From NCBI RefSeq assembly GCF_003123685.1, contig NZ_QCYJ01000107.1, positions 34,698 to 98,697 of the forward strand: a stretch of 64,000 nt of DNA, given 5' to 3'. The DNA is from Nocardia aurea. Lineage in GTDB: Bacteria; Actinomycetota; Actinomycetes; Mycobacteriales; Mycobacteriaceae. The translations under genes and the position numbers were made by a program. This document shows positions 17,435 through 25,941 of this stretch, piece after piece. The notes under the pieces are model-generated. The model did not search any database. It saw only the letters and a list, made by a program, of their open reading frames with translations, and was not told the origin of the DNA. The first letter of the stretch is position 1. Each line of letters starts with the position of its first letter.

Positions 17435-17548
17435 GTTGTGTTGTCGATGTTGTGCGCATCCGTGTCTGCCGAATTCGAAGCGGCACCCTGGGGTGCGGCG
17501 ACGAGGGCGGGACGTTCTCTAGACGCTTGACACGTTGTCAGGCCGAGG

Positions 17549-17585
17549 ACATAATTAACTAACCATTTAATAACTAACTTTCTCA
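17549..17585. promoter_or_regulatory. AT-rich promoter/operator island
   Basis: ATAATTAACTAACCATTTAA followed by TAACTAACTTT; contains two TTAACTA/TAACTAAC repeats. TTGACA at 17527-17532 lies upstream and could serve as a -35 element. It precedes the amidohydrolase gene by about 20 bp. Confidence 0.55.
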
Positions 17586-17606
17586 ACGAGTCCCGGAAGG
17601 TCCGAT

Positions 17607-18755
17607 ATGCTTCCCGACAAGGCCAAGCTGATCTCTGTCGATGACCACGTCATAGAACATCCCAATGTGTGGCAAGATCGCCTGCCCGAGCGGTTCAAGG
17701 AGGCGGGCCCGCGTGTCATCGAGCAGACCGAGGGTCCGCAAGCGGGTAACGAGGTGTGGCTCTACGAAGGCCAGTCATTCATCACGAATGGAGTGTCGGC
17801 GACCGCGGGCAGGGAAGATCTGCATCTGAACCTGGACCCCGTCCGCTTCGAGAACATGAATCCGGGTTGCTACGATCCCGCGGCCCGGATCAAGGACATG
17901 GATGCCGACGGCGTTCACGCTCAGGTGTGCTTTTCCACCTTCTCGCGATACGCGGGCACTCGGTTCTTGTTCGGCCAGGACAAGGAATTGTCGCTGCTGT
18001 GCATCAAGGCCTACAACGACTTCATCCTCGACGAGTGGTGTGCCTTCGCGCCCGGTCGGCTCGTGCCGCTGATCGTCCTGCCGCTCTGGGATGTCGACCT
18101 GTCCGTCGCCGAGATCGCCAGGACCGCCGCGAAAGGCGCCAAGGGCATCGGTTTCCCCGAGAATCCGTCGTCGCCGGCCCTGAACCTCCCGTCGTGGCAC
18201 AGCCGATACTGGGATCCGGTGCTCTCGGCCGCCCAGGAGGCTCGAATGCCACTGTGCGCGCACGTCGGCACGTCGGGTGCGACACCTGTGACCGGGCCCG
18301 ATATGCCTCCCGCTGTCACCATGGCTATGGTCGCCTCCAACTCGATGGGTTGCATGCTGGACCTGATGTACTCCGGAACCTTCGTGCGTTTCCCGGATCT
18401 CAAGGTCGTGCTGTCCGAAGGTGGAGTCGGTTGGATGCCGTACACGATGGAGCGCGCTGACCGTATGTGGGAGCGGCACAAGGGATACCAGCCGGAGATC
18501 GATTTCGGCATGCGTCCCTCGGAAATGGTCGCCGGGCATATCTACGGCTGCTTCATCGATGACTACGTCGGTGTCGAGCTGCGCGATCGGGTCGGTGTTT
18601 CACAGATCATGTGGGAGTCCGATTACCCGCACTCCGACACTAGTTGGCCCGACAGCCGCAAAGAATTGGCCGCGATGCTCGTCGACGTCCCCGATGAGGA
18701 TGCGCTGCGGATGGCCGAGCTCAACGCACGCGAGGTATTCCGCCTCGACGACTAG
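17607..18755 (+). CDS. Amidohydrolase-2 family metal-dependent hydrolase/decarboxylase
   Basis: A 382-residue protein of the ACMSD/gamma-resorcylate-decarboxylase-like amidohydrolase family. It starts LISVDDHVIEHPNVW (the family's DxH metal motif is shifted to DDHVIE), has PLCAHVGTSGATP (metal His of strand 5), LSEGGVGWMPYTMERADRMW and the final WESDYPHSDTSWPDS with the catalytic Asp. Length fits the long actinobacterial subgroup (370-400) rather than the 330-residue resorcylate decarboxylases. Likely hydrolyses or decarboxylates a ring or ring-cleavage product; the intradiol dioxygenase gene follows 158 bp downstream. Confidence 0.88.
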   Translation: MLPDKAKLISVDDHVIEHPNVWQDRLPERFKEAGPRVIEQTEGPQAGNEVWLYEGQSFITNGVSATAGREDLHLNLDPVRFENMNPGCYDPAARIKDMDADGVHAQVCFSTFSRYAGTRFLFGQDKELSLLCIKAYNDFILDEWCAFAPGRLVPLIVLPLWDVDLSVAEIARTAAKGAKGIGFPENPSSPALNLPSWHSRYWDPVLSAAQEARMPLCAHVGTSGATPVTGPDMPPAVTMAMVASNSMGCMLDLMYSGTFVRFPDLKVVLSEGGVGWMPYTMERADRMWERHKGYQPEIDFGMRPSEMVAGHIYGCFIDDYVGVELRDRVGVSQIMWESDYPHSDTSWPDSRKELAAMLVDVPDEDALRMAELNAREVFRLDD

Positions 18756-18776
18756 TTACGGCCGACCAGGATTCGA

Positions 18777-18810
18777 CAGTCCCGTTCCTTCTGCCAATGG
18801 TGCGGGACTG
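18777..18810 (+). terminator. Weak hairpin after the amidohydrolase gene
   Basis: CAGTCCCG (18777-18784) pairs with CGGGACTG (18803-18810) around an 18-base loop; no T tract. Confidence 0.35.
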
Positions 18811-18859
18811 CCGTGTCGTGGAAGCGGTAGCGATCACAGCCCATCTCTATCGTGTCGAT

Positions 18860-18897
18860 GAACAAAAATACTGAATTGATTCGGTATTTGATTATGT
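18860..18897. promoter_or_regulatory. AT-rich promoter of the dioxygenase gene
   Basis: GAACAAAAATACTGAATTGA and TTCGGTATTTGATTATGTG precede an AAAGGGAGG ribosome binding site at 18899-18907 and the ATG at 18914. Confidence 0.45.
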
Positions 18898-18913
18898 GAA
18901 AGGGAGGCGCCGA

Positions 18914-19816
18914 ATGTCTACAACCGAGCCGGCGTTCAAGTTTCGTCCAGATGATCCAGACGCACCGTTCGTTCCAGATCCCGCATTGCTCAGTCCGCGG
19001 CTGATCGAAGTAAAGAACGCGCTGGTCGACGCAGTCTCGGGAGTCTTCCGCGACAAGAAGATCACCTACGATGAGTACGAGAAATTCCGGCAGGTCATGA
19101 TGCTGCTCCAGGAATTCAAGGGCGTCCACGGGTGGTTCGACATCTGGTTGGCGAAGATGGTCGATGCGTCGTACGAGGACGAATGGCCGGGTACGACTTC
19201 TCAGCCGGAAGGTCCGTTGTACGTCCCGGGTGCGCCGGTATTGACACCCGAGGCCGACGGATCCTACGTGCTGCCTCAGCGGGACGACGAGCAGGGAACT
19301 CCGCTGATCATCAGCGGTCAGGTGCGCTCGATGCGTGACGGGACACCGCTGGCGTGCGCCGAATTCGATATCTGGCAGTGCGCGGACACGGGCATCTACT
19401 CGAATTTCGGCATGGACGATTCACCGGCCTGGAACCTGCGCGGTAAGTTCCGGACCGACCCCGAGGGCCGTTACGAACTCCGAACGATCAAGCCCGTTCC
19501 GTATATGACACCGGGAATACCACAGCTAATTCTGGATATCTGGAATGGCCTGGGTAAGGCCCATTTCCGACCAGCTCATGTGCATATGAAGCTCCGGCAC
19601 GGCGATCTGCCCGGTGGCGAGTACATGACGCAGATGTACTTCAAGGGCGACCCCTACCTGGGGGACAACGATCCCGGAGAAAATTCCCAGAGTAGTCTCG
19701 AGGTCGGTACCACACGGCACTCGGACCCAGAGGAATTGAAGGCCCGCGGGCTGGAGAAGTACTCGTCCTTCCTGACAACGACGTTCGATATCGAGGTCGA
19801 GACGGTCACCAAATGA
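18914..19816 (+). CDS. Intradiol ring-cleavage dioxygenase (catechol/hydroxyquinol type)
   Basis: Non-haem Fe(III) enzyme that opens a 1,2-dihydroxylated aromatic ring between the hydroxyls. The four iron ligands are visible: Tyr162 in DTGIYSNF, Tyr197 in KPVPYMTPG, His222 and His224 in RPAHVHMKLRHG. The N-terminal helical dimer domain (about 20-95) and the EGPLYVPGAP strand fit the catechol/hydroxyquinol 1,2-dioxygenase branch rather than protocatechuate 3,4-dioxygenase. I chose the ATG at 18914 because GGGAGG lies just before it; an upstream GTG at 18896 would add six basic residues. At 300 residues it has normal length. No muconate cycloisomerase or maleylacetate reductase is nearby, so the fate of the product is open. 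Confidence 0.92.
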   Translation: MSTTEPAFKFRPDDPDAPFVPDPALLSPRLIEVKNALVDAVSGVFRDKKITYDEYEKFRQVMMLLQEFKGVHGWFDIWLAKMVDASYEDEWPGTTSQPEGPLYVPGAPVLTPEADGSYVLPQRDDEQGTPLIISGQVRSMRDGTPLACAEFDIWQCADTGIYSNFGMDDSPAWNLRGKFRTDPEGRYELRTIKPVPYMTPGIPQLILDIWNGLGKAHFRPAHVHMKLRHGDLPGGEYMTQMYFKGDPYLGDNDPGENSQSSLEVGTTRHSDPEELKARGLEKYSSFLTTTFDIEVETVTK

Positions 19817-19818
19817 AA

Positions 19819-19856
19819 TCAGCTGATCGGCTTCAGCTCAGCTGATCGGCTCCAGC
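19819..19856. repeat. Two 19-bp tandem copies
   Basis: TCAGCTGATCGGCTTCAGC at 19819-19837 is repeated as TCAGCTGATCGGCTCCAGC at 19838-19856, one mismatch, in the gap between convergent genes. Confidence 0.6.
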
Positions 19857-19868
19857 TCATGAATAACA

Positions 19869-19906
19869 CGTTGTACGCCTGCGGTATCGGCCGCAGGCGT
19901 ACAACG
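19869..19906. terminator. 16-bp perfect hairpin between convergent genes
   Basis: CGTTGTACGCCTGCGG (19869-19884) pairs with 19891-19906; loop TATCGG. It lies between the dioxygenase stop and the synthetase stop and should terminate both strands. Confidence 0.75.
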
Positions 19907-19909
19907 CGT

Positions 19910-21484
19910 TTATTCGCCGGAAGCCATCGATTCTTCCCGAAGCAAGCGGTTGAGTGTCTTGCGGTCGATCTTGCCGTTCGGCAGGACAGGAATTCCGTCA
20001 CGGCGAACGGACAGATGTCGAGGGATTTTGTACGAGGACAGGTGTTTCCGTAGTTGTCGCAGGATATCTTCCGGGTCGATATCGGTACCCGGCTTCGGCA
20101 CGACGGCGGCTGCCACATCCTGGCCCCGGTCGATATGCTCTATCCCGACCACGACGGCCTGGAGAACGCCGTCACAGGATTCGATGGCGATCTCCACTTC
20201 GCGCGGAGTCACGTTCATACCGCTGGCCTTGATGGTGTCCACAATCCTGCCGGAGAAGAACAGCTCACCGTCGCGGAAGCGGCCGTAGTCGCCGGTGTGG
20301 TACCAGCCGTCGGCATCGATGACCTCGGACCGTTCCCGCTTCACCATTCCGACGAACAGATCTTCGCCCCTGACACAAATCTCACCCGGCTCGCCGTCTG
20401 GCACGGGCATGTGCCCGCCGACCTCGACGATGCGGTGCTCGATTCCGGGAAGCGGTGTTCCGAACGACCCTTGGGACCACGATCGGCCCTCGCGCAGACT
20501 GGCCGCGGAGTGGCCGCCGCAGGTTTCGGTCATGCCGAGAGATACGTCGTGGACCCAGCCACGTATGGAGGTGAGGTCGCGGTCGGCGAAGGTCGGATGG
20601 TTGCGCAATGCGGATCGGGCGTGTGCCTGTCCTCGGTACAGCGTGGCGCGCTCACGTTCCAGGAACCGCAGCGTCTCCGGTGGATCCAGCCTCGGTTCGC
20701 AGAGCACCGTGGCACCCGCGTGCATCGCCGCGAGCAGCACACTGGACAGCCCGCCGATCCAGAAGAACGGATTGGGCGTGTAGATGCGGTCACCCGGCTG
20801 GAAATCGTGCAATGCCGATCCGACCCGGCCGGAATGCCGGACCAGGGCGCCATGTGTGTGGATCACGCCTTTGGGTTGCGTGGTCGAACCCGATGTGTAA
20901 ATGACGGTGGCGGGGTCTGAAGGCGTCACCTCGGACTCGATCTCCTGCAGCAGCGTGTCATCGATGCTGTCGTCGACATCGATGTCGTCCACCAGGGTGG
21001 CCCAGGACGGGCAATCGCGCTGGTAGAACCAGATCTGGCGCAGATGTGGCAAGGCCGGGAGGAACAATCTTCCGGCTGTCGAATCGGCCAGTTCCGGGGA
21101 GATGTCGGTCAGCCGGTCCGCGTAGTCGTGTTTGAGATGACGCACAGTGGTCACCAGCAGATGGATATCGGCATGCCGGAGAGTTCGGTGCAGTTCTGGA
21201 GCTTGCTGGTATGTGCTGACCGGAATCGCCAGCGCGCCTATCCGGGTCGCGGCCAACCAACTGACGATCCAGTCCGGGGTGTTGGCGAACAGAATGCCCA
21301 CGCGGGTGTTCTTACCGATCGAGGCGGACAGCATCCGCCTGGCGACGTCGCGAGACCGTTGTTCGGCCTGGCGGTACGTGAGTCGTTCGGTCGGGGTGAC
21401 CAATAGTTCGGTGTCCGGCAGGGCTTCGGCACGAGCGTGCAGTAACGAAGGCACAGTGGGCTCGGCGCCGTTCCAGTCGAGCAT
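19910..21484 (-). CDS. Acyl-CoA/aryl-CoA synthetase (ANL superfamily)
   Basis: Activates a carboxylic acid as AMP ester and then CoA thioester. The 524 residues carry the P-loop-like IYTSGSTTQPKGVIHTHG, the core GMTETCGGHS, GWYHTGDYGRFRDGELFFSG with the hinge region after it, and the catalytic C-terminal lysine in PNGKIDRKTL. Substrate-pocket residues do not let me say whether the acid is aliphatic, aromatic or alicyclic. Last gene of a leftward operon starting at 25840; only six bases separate its ATG from the preceding stop. Confidence 0.93.
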   Translation of the reverse strand: MLDWNGAEPTVPSLLHARAEALPDTELLVTPTERLTYRQAEQRSRDVARRMLSASIGKNTRVGILFANTPDWIVSWLAATRIGALAIPVSTYQQAPELHRTLRHADIHLLVTTVRHLKHDYADRLTDISPELADSTAGRLFLPALPHLRQIWFYQRDCPSWATLVDDIDVDDSIDDTLLQEIESEVTPSDPATVIYTSGSTTQPKGVIHTHGALVRHSGRVGSALHDFQPGDRIYTPNPFFWIGGLSSVLLAAMHAGATVLCEPRLDPPETLRFLERERATLYRGQAHARSALRNHPTFADRDLTSIRGWVHDVSLGMTETCGGHSAASLREGRSWSQGSFGTPLPGIEHRIVEVGGHMPVPDGEPGEICVRGEDLFVGMVKRERSEVIDADGWYHTGDYGRFRDGELFFSGRIVDTIKASGMNVTPREVEIAIESCDGVLQAVVVGIEHIDRGQDVAAAVVPKPGTDIDPEDILRQLRKHLSSYKIPRHLSVRRDGIPVLPNGKIDRKTLNRLLREESMASGE

Positions 21485-21490
21485 GACTAA

Positions 21491-22072
21491 TTACCCTTCT
21501 GACGGGGATTCGGTCGGGGTGTCCACGCCGAATACGCGCATCTGCAGCGCTAGTAGCGAGTAGTAGCCGACCAGGGTGGTGAGTTCGAAGATCTTCGCGG
21601 GCCCGAGTACCGACACCAGGTCTTGGTACTCGGGCTCGGTCAGGTTGGTCGTCCGCACCAGCGTCCGGATTGCCGAGAGCACCGCGGCCTCCTCCGCGTC
21701 GGCGAGAACCAGCGGACCGTTGCTGCGCAAGGCGTCGAGTTCGGTGCGGGTGAGTCCCGCTGCGGCACCGATGAATTCGTGCGCCCGCTGTTCGAAATCG
21801 GACCGCCAGTGCGCGGCGACAGCCAGAATGGCCAGTTCCCGGCACCGTGCGCTCAGAGTGCTCCGATAGCGAATGGCACTTCCGAGTTCCTGGAGGGCGC
21901 CGCCCAGCGCGGGACTGAGCAGCATCGCGTTGAACGGGCCCTGCAGGTGGCCTTCGGTGTCGGTCAACGAGACCCCGCCCGTGCCCGCCCGAGGTCCACC
22001 GAGTATGGCTCGGTAGACCTGCTGCTGTGATTCGTCGAGCTCGTCCGGGTGGAACCGGTGGGTCCTGCTCAT
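21491..22072 (-). CDS. Carboxymuconolactone-decarboxylase-family protein
   Basis: A 193-residue all-helical protein of the CMD/AhpD fold: RYRSTLSARCRELAILAVAA, HWRSDFEQRAHEFIGAAAGL and the second repeat TLVRTTNLTEPEYQDLVSVL. The AhpD CxxC is absent, so it is not a peroxidase partner; the CMD branch includes gamma-carboxymuconolactone decarboxylase and many uncharacterised relatives in CoA-dependent pathways. It is three bases from the thiolase gene stop and six from the synthetase, so co-translation is likely. Function in this operon is unknown. Confidence 0.85.
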   Translation of the reverse strand: MSRTHRFHPDELDESQQQVYRAILGGPRAGTGGVSLTDTEGHLQGPFNAMLLSPALGGALQELGSAIRYRSTLSARCRELAILAVAAHWRSDFEQRAHEFIGAAAGLTRTELDALRSNGPLVLADAEEAAVLSAIRTLVRTTNLTEPEYQDLVSVLGPAKIFELTTLVGYYSLLALQMRVFGVDTPTESPSEG

Positions 22073-22075
22073 GGG

Positions 22076-23275
22076 CTAGCCGCTGAGCTCGGTGCCGACG
22101 ATACCGACGAACGACACCGCCTCGCCGGGTCCGCCGCCGAGATTGTGGGTCATGGCGAGGGTCCGGCCCTGCGCCACGGTCCGGATCGTCCGGTCCGCAG
22201 GCGCGGCGCCGCGCAGTTGAAGCCAGCATTCGAACATCATGCGCAGGCCGGACGCGCCGATCGGGTGACCGAACGCCTTCAGCCCGCCGTCCGGATTGAC
22301 CGGGAGATCACCGTCGAGGTCGAAGGTGCCGGCCAACACGTCTTTCCACGCCTGTCCGCGTTCGGAGAAACCGAAGTCCTCCATCAGGATCAGCTCGGTA
22401 GGGGTAAAGCAGTCGTGTACCTCGGCAAGGGCCAGCTCCGCCAAGGGATCGCTGATGCCCGCCTGTGTGTAGGCGTCTCGCGCGCTCTGGGCAGCCTCGG
22501 GAAACCAGGTGAAGTCGTAACCGCTGTCGAGATAGCCGGTCGCGGGTCCGGCGACCAAGGACAGCGCCTTCACATACAGCGGGCTGTCGGTATAGCGATG
22601 GGCGTGTTCGGCGGGAACCACGATCGCCGCGGCGGCGCCGTCGGCGACCCCCGAGCAGTCGAAGACGCCGAGGGAACCAGCGACGCGAGGGGCCGCTCGT
22701 ACGGTCTCGACGCTGACCTCCTTGCGGAACTGGGCACGCGGGTTGCGGGCCCCGTTGTAGTGATTCTTGACGGCGATCCTGGCCAGCACCTCGCCCAGTT
22801 CGTCCGCGTCGATGCCGTACTTGCGGGCGTAGGCGGGTGCCAGCAGGCTGAAGTTCGCCGGTGCGGTTGTTTCCGGCAGCGTTCCATCCGAGGGTGGGGG
22901 ATAGCCCACGAGTCCGGAAAAGCCGGAGTCCTTGAGCTTTTCCACGCCGATGGCCATGGCCGTGTCATAGGCCCCGCTGGCCACCGCGTAGCACGCGTTG
23001 CGCAATGCCTCCGACCCGGTGGCACACATGTTCTCCAGCCGGGTGACTGGCTTGCGGCTGCGCAGCGCACGGCTCAGCGTCAGGCCGGACGTGCCGGAAC
23101 CCGCGGTGCCGAGCCAGAACGCATCGATCTCATCGATCGACAGTCGCGCCGAGGCCAGCGTCTCGGCCGTGGCGTCGACCAGCAGATCCTCCGTGGAACG
23201 GTCCCAGTGTTCGCCGAAGGGGGTGCAGCCCATTCCTACGATCGCTACCTTGTCTCGAATACCTCGGGAAGCCAT
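22076..23275 (-). CDS. Thiolase-family acetyl-CoA acyltransferase/lipid-transfer protein
   Basis: A 399-residue thiolase-fold enzyme with the nucleophilic Cys84 in ENMCATGSEA, the HDCFTPTE motif, and the final GGLKAFGHPIGASG with the base His. All expected catalytic elements are present, so a true thiolytic cleavage (3-ketoacyl-CoA plus CoA) is plausible, unlike the two Cys-less paralogues at 32.5 and 36.4 kb. The start at 23275 (MASRGIRDKV) has GAGGTGA just upstream; a longer frame exists but reads into the previous gene. Five bases follow the stop of the fusion protein gene. Confidence 0.92.
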   Translation of the reverse strand: MASRGIRDKVAIVGMGCTPFGEHWDRSTEDLLVDATAETLASARLSIDEIDAFWLGTAGSGTSGLTLSRALRSRKPVTRLENMCATGSEALRNACYAVASGAYDTAMAIGVEKLKDSGFSGLVGYPPPSDGTLPETTAPANFSLLAPAYARKYGIDADELGEVLARIAVKNHYNGARNPRAQFRKEVSVETVRAAPRVAGSLGVFDCSGVADGAAAAIVVPAEHAHRYTDSPLYVKALSLVAGPATGYLDSGYDFTWFPEAAQSARDAYTQAGISDPLAELALAEVHDCFTPTELILMEDFGFSERGQAWKDVLAGTFDLDGDLPVNPDGGLKAFGHPIGASGLRMMFECWLQLRGAAPADRTIRTVAQGRTLAMTHNLGGGPGEAVSFVGIVGTELSG

Positions 23276-23279
23276 GAGG

Positions 23280-24707
23280 TCACCTCGCGCTCTCTGTAGT
23301 GGGCACCGGCCGCGCTTTCCAGAAATAGTTGTGCACACCGTTCGCGGTGAGGATCTTGCGAAAGGTCATCTCCACCGCGTCGCCGACGGAGACCGTTTTC
23401 GGGTCGACGTCGGCGAGTTGGCAACGGAATCTGCCGCCCCCGACGAAATCGACGACGGCCAGCACTGCAGGCGGTTGCGGGGTGAAAACCAGGTGGTCCA
23501 CGACGAAGGCGGTGATTCGCCCGGCTGCGTCGGCCATGGGGTGGGGTGTCATCCGGTCTAGCGTGTGGCATGTCGCGCAGACTCGACCCGGCGGCACATG
23601 GACGGTGTCGCATTCGGTGCACCGGCTGCCGACGAAGCCGAATTTGTAGTCGGCGCGTCGGTGGGATGGTGGCGCGGCAGGGCGATCGGGGTCCGGCCGA
23701 CGTGGCGGTTCCTGGCGCAACATATTCCGCCAGGTCAAGAAATTGGTATAGCGCAGCGTGTCGTTTCCGGCGGCCAACTGGGCCTGTACCGGACGCGACG
23801 AGCGGTGCAGGGGAAGCGCGGCCGTTGTGCGCAGGATGAACGTTGTCGCGCCGTCGGCAAGCACGACCAGCGCGATCGTGGTGTCGGGGCCGACCTGATC
23901 GAGAACATCCGCGAGCATGATGCCGGGATGGGCGGTGCCGGTGTTTCCCACATTGCCTGCGAGGTTGTCGGCTATAGCCTCTTTGCTTACGCCGGACTCG
24001 GACCCGAAGCGCCGGGCAGCGCGAGCCGGGAGCCCGGCGATGACCAGCACATCGATATCAGCCGCAGTGATCTCGGCCCGTTTGAGCGCGTCGTCGAACG
24101 CCGCGCGAGCGAGGGGTTGGTAGGCGTGCTCACCGAAGCGTTCCTCCCACACCTGCGAGTTGGGTGCGTCCGGATCGCGCCACCGCTCGAGGAACTCGCC
24201 TGTCGCGGACCCGACCGCGAGGACGTCGGCTATCGCGGCACCGTCGTGTGAATCGCCGAACAACAGTGCGGCGGCGCCGTCGCCGCCGTCTCGCTCGTCT
24301 GCGCTGCCCGGCAGGCCGGTGCGGACGTCGGAGGTGACGACCAGCGCCGGTTCCGGCGCTTCCATCGCGGCGATCATCGCTCCGACACCGGACCGCACCG
24401 ACCCGGCCATATCCACCGCCAGCGCCGAGGTGTCCAGCCCGAGCGCGGTGTGGATGACCGTCGCGTTGGTCTTTTCCATGTAGGCCGGCGTCGCGGTGGC
24501 GAAATAGAGTCGTGCCGGGAGTGAAGATCCGGGGTTGGTTCGCAATGCGATTCGCGCGGCCTCGACACCCATCGAGGTGGTGTCCTCGTCATAGGAGGCG
24601 ACTGTCCGATGTCCGCGGCCGCCACCCCCACCGAGTGCGGCACCGATGGCGTCGCGCCGCAGCCGGTTGTACGGGAGGTATGCGCCGTATCCGAGCAGCT
24701 GAGTCAT
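23280..24707 (-). CDS. HMG-CoA-synthase/KAS-III-like protein fused to a DUF35 OB-fold domain
   Basis: Two modules in 475 residues. Residues about 1-330 have the thiolase-fold of HMG-CoA synthase/ketoacyl synthase III (LGYGAYLPYNRLRRDAIGAA, GLDTSALAVDMAGSVRSGVG, NLAGNVGNTGTAHPGIMLAD). The rest is a DUF35 zinc ribbon plus OB fold (CTECDTVHVPPGRVCATC, then FVVDHLVFTPQPPAVLAVVD). Where active family members have a Cys before xSG (AxCxSG), this protein has GSVRSG, so the nucleophile is missing. It may act as a scaffold or as a lyase together with the thiolase gene just downstream. Start ATG 24707 is 17 bp after the dehydrogenase stop. Confidence 0.88.
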   Translation of the reverse strand: MTQLLGYGAYLPYNRLRRDAIGAALGGGGGRGHRTVASYDEDTTSMGVEAARIALRTNPGSSLPARLYFATATPAYMEKTNATVIHTALGLDTSALAVDMAGSVRSGVGAMIAAMEAPEPALVVTSDVRTGLPGSADERDGGDGAAALLFGDSHDGAAIADVLAVGSATGEFLERWRDPDAPNSQVWEERFGEHAYQPLARAAFDDALKRAEITAADIDVLVIAGLPARAARRFGSESGVSKEAIADNLAGNVGNTGTAHPGIMLADVLDQVGPDTTIALVVLADGATTFILRTTAALPLHRSSRPVQAQLAAGNDTLRYTNFLTWRNMLRQEPPRRPDPDRPAAPPSHRRADYKFGFVGSRCTECDTVHVPPGRVCATCHTLDRMTPHPMADAAGRITAFVVDHLVFTPQPPAVLAVVDFVGGGRFRCQLADVDPKTVSVGDAVEMTFRKILTANGVHNYFWKARPVPTTESAR

Positions 24708-24724
24708 GTCTCTCCGATCGCCAG

Positions 24725-25840
24725 TCACAGGCCGAGGCGCTGGACGAGAAGTTCTCGGTGGTAGGCGGGGTCGCCGAGCATCAGCTCCGTCGACTTGGCG
24801 CGACGGAAGTACAGGTGGGCGGGGTGTTCCCAGGTGAAGCCGATGCCACCGTGGATCTGGATGTTCTCGGTGGCCGCGTGGGTGAAGGCCTCGGCGCAGT
24901 AGGATTTGGCCATGGCCGCGGCGACCGGGAGTTGTGTGCTGTCCTCGGCAGCCGCCCAGAGCGCGTGGTACGCGGCCGAGCGTGCCGACTCGACTTCGAT
25001 CAGCAGGTCGGCGCATTTGTGCTTGATCGCCTGGAAGGAGCCGATGGGCCGCCCGAACTGCACTCGGGTTTTGGCGTATTCGACCGCCATGTCCAGGCAG
25101 CGCTGGGCACCGCCGACAGCCTCGGCGGCCAAGGCGACCGCTGCGAGGTCGAGTACCTGGGCCAGCACGGTGCCGCCGCTGCCTTCGGAGCCGATGAGCC
25201 GGGCGGGAACCTCGGCGAAGTCCAGGTGCGCTTGCTTGCGGGTCAGGTCGAGAGTTGACATCGGGGAGCGGGTCAGGCCCGATGTGTCCCCGTCCACCAC
25301 GAACAGCGAAACGCCCACGTCGGTTCGGGCGGCTACGAACACCAGGTCGGCGGTATGCCCGTCGAGCACGAACGTCTTCTCGCCGGTCAGTGTCCAGCCG
25401 GACCCGGTGTCGGTTGCGCGCATGGTGATGCCTGCTTCGTCCCACCGGCCCGATTCCTCGGTGAATGCCAGAGTGGCGGTTTTCTCGCCTGCGGCCAGGC
25501 CGGGAAGGATTTCCTTCTTCGCCTGTTCGTCGGCCGAGAACAGCACCACGTTCGTGGCGAGCACGACGGTCGAGAAGAACGGCGTGCACACCAGCGCCCG
25601 TCCGGCCTCCTCCAAGACGAGGCCGAGTTCGACGAACGTGTAACCGGCGCCGCCGAATTCCTCGGGTACCGCCAGTTGATGCAACCCCAACTGGTCGGCC
25701 ATCTGCTTCCAAACACCCACGTCGAAGCCGTTCTCGGTCTCCATCAGCTGACGGACCGTGGCCTCGGGTGACACCTTCTCGAAGAAGCCACGCACCGTCC
25801 GGCGCAGCTCCACGAGCTCCTCGGTCAGAGTGAAACTCAT
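24725..25840 (-). CDS. Acyl-CoA dehydrogenase
   Basis: A 371-residue flavoenzyme of the small, beta-like subgroup found in heteromeric actinobacterial dehydrogenases: LAVPEEFGGAGYTFVELGLV, LDLTRKQAHLDFAEVPARLI, CLDMAVEYAKTRVQFGRPIG and the C-terminal ENIQIHGGIGFTWEHPAHLY. The usual alpha partner is not adjacent; the nearest unpaired candidate is the 412-residue enzyme at 37622. First gene of the leftward operon 25840-19910, behind the AT-rich island at 25863-25898. Confidence 0.92.
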   Translation of the reverse strand: MSFTLTEELVELRRTVRGFFEKVSPEATVRQLMETENGFDVGVWKQMADQLGLHQLAVPEEFGGAGYTFVELGLVLEEAGRALVCTPFFSTVVLATNVVLFSADEQAKKEILPGLAAGEKTATLAFTEESGRWDEAGITMRATDTGSGWTLTGEKTFVLDGHTADLVFVAARTDVGVSLFVVDGDTSGLTRSPMSTLDLTRKQAHLDFAEVPARLIGSEGSGGTVLAQVLDLAAVALAAEAVGGAQRCLDMAVEYAKTRVQFGRPIGSFQAIKHKCADLLIEVESARSAAYHALWAAAEDSTQLPVAAAMAKSYCAEAFTHAATENIQIHGGIGFTWEHPAHLYFRRAKSTELMLGDPAYHRELLVQRLGL

Positions 25841-25862
25841 GTACGACTACCTTCCTGTGGCA

Positions 25863-25898
25863 AAAGCTAAAATATAACGTTCCATTAATAAATATTCT
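25863..25898. promoter_or_regulatory. AT-rich promoter of the 25840-19910 operon
   Basis: AGCTAAAATATAACGTTC and ATTAATAAATATTC; lies 20-55 bp before the dehydrogenase ATG on the minus strand. Shares GCTAAAAT with the islands at 6319 and 37596. Confidence 0.55.
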
Positions 25899-25941
25899 CC
25901 GGTAGCGGCGCACCGCCGAGCGGAAACCGATGGCCCGCGAC

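Noticed and set aside
17549..17585. AT-rich islands considered as KstR/KstR2 boxes
   Set aside because: They lack the AACnnGTT-centred KstR palindrome and the KstR2 AAGCAAGCGCTTGCTT-like dyad that I know; another regulator is more likely.
17607..18755. Amidohydrolase called as gamma-resorcylate decarboxylase with the dioxygenase as hydroxyquinol dioxygenase
   Set aside because: Protein is about 50 residues longer than known resorcylate decarboxylases and no maleylacetate reductase or monooxygenase gene accompanies it; only the superfamily is supported.
19819..19856. Tandem 19-mers considered as a CRISPR array or iteron origin
   Set aside because: Only two abutting copies, no spacers, no replication gene.
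22049..23299. Long plus-strand open frame opposite the thiolase gene
   Set aside because: Gly/Arg/Ala-rich antisense shadow; the minus-strand thiolase has all family motifs.
24708..25913. Extension of the HMGS/OB-fold frame upstream of 24707
   Set aside because: The upstream part overlaps the dehydrogenase gene on the same strand in another frame and is Arg-rich nonsense; the ATG at 24707 fits the family start.
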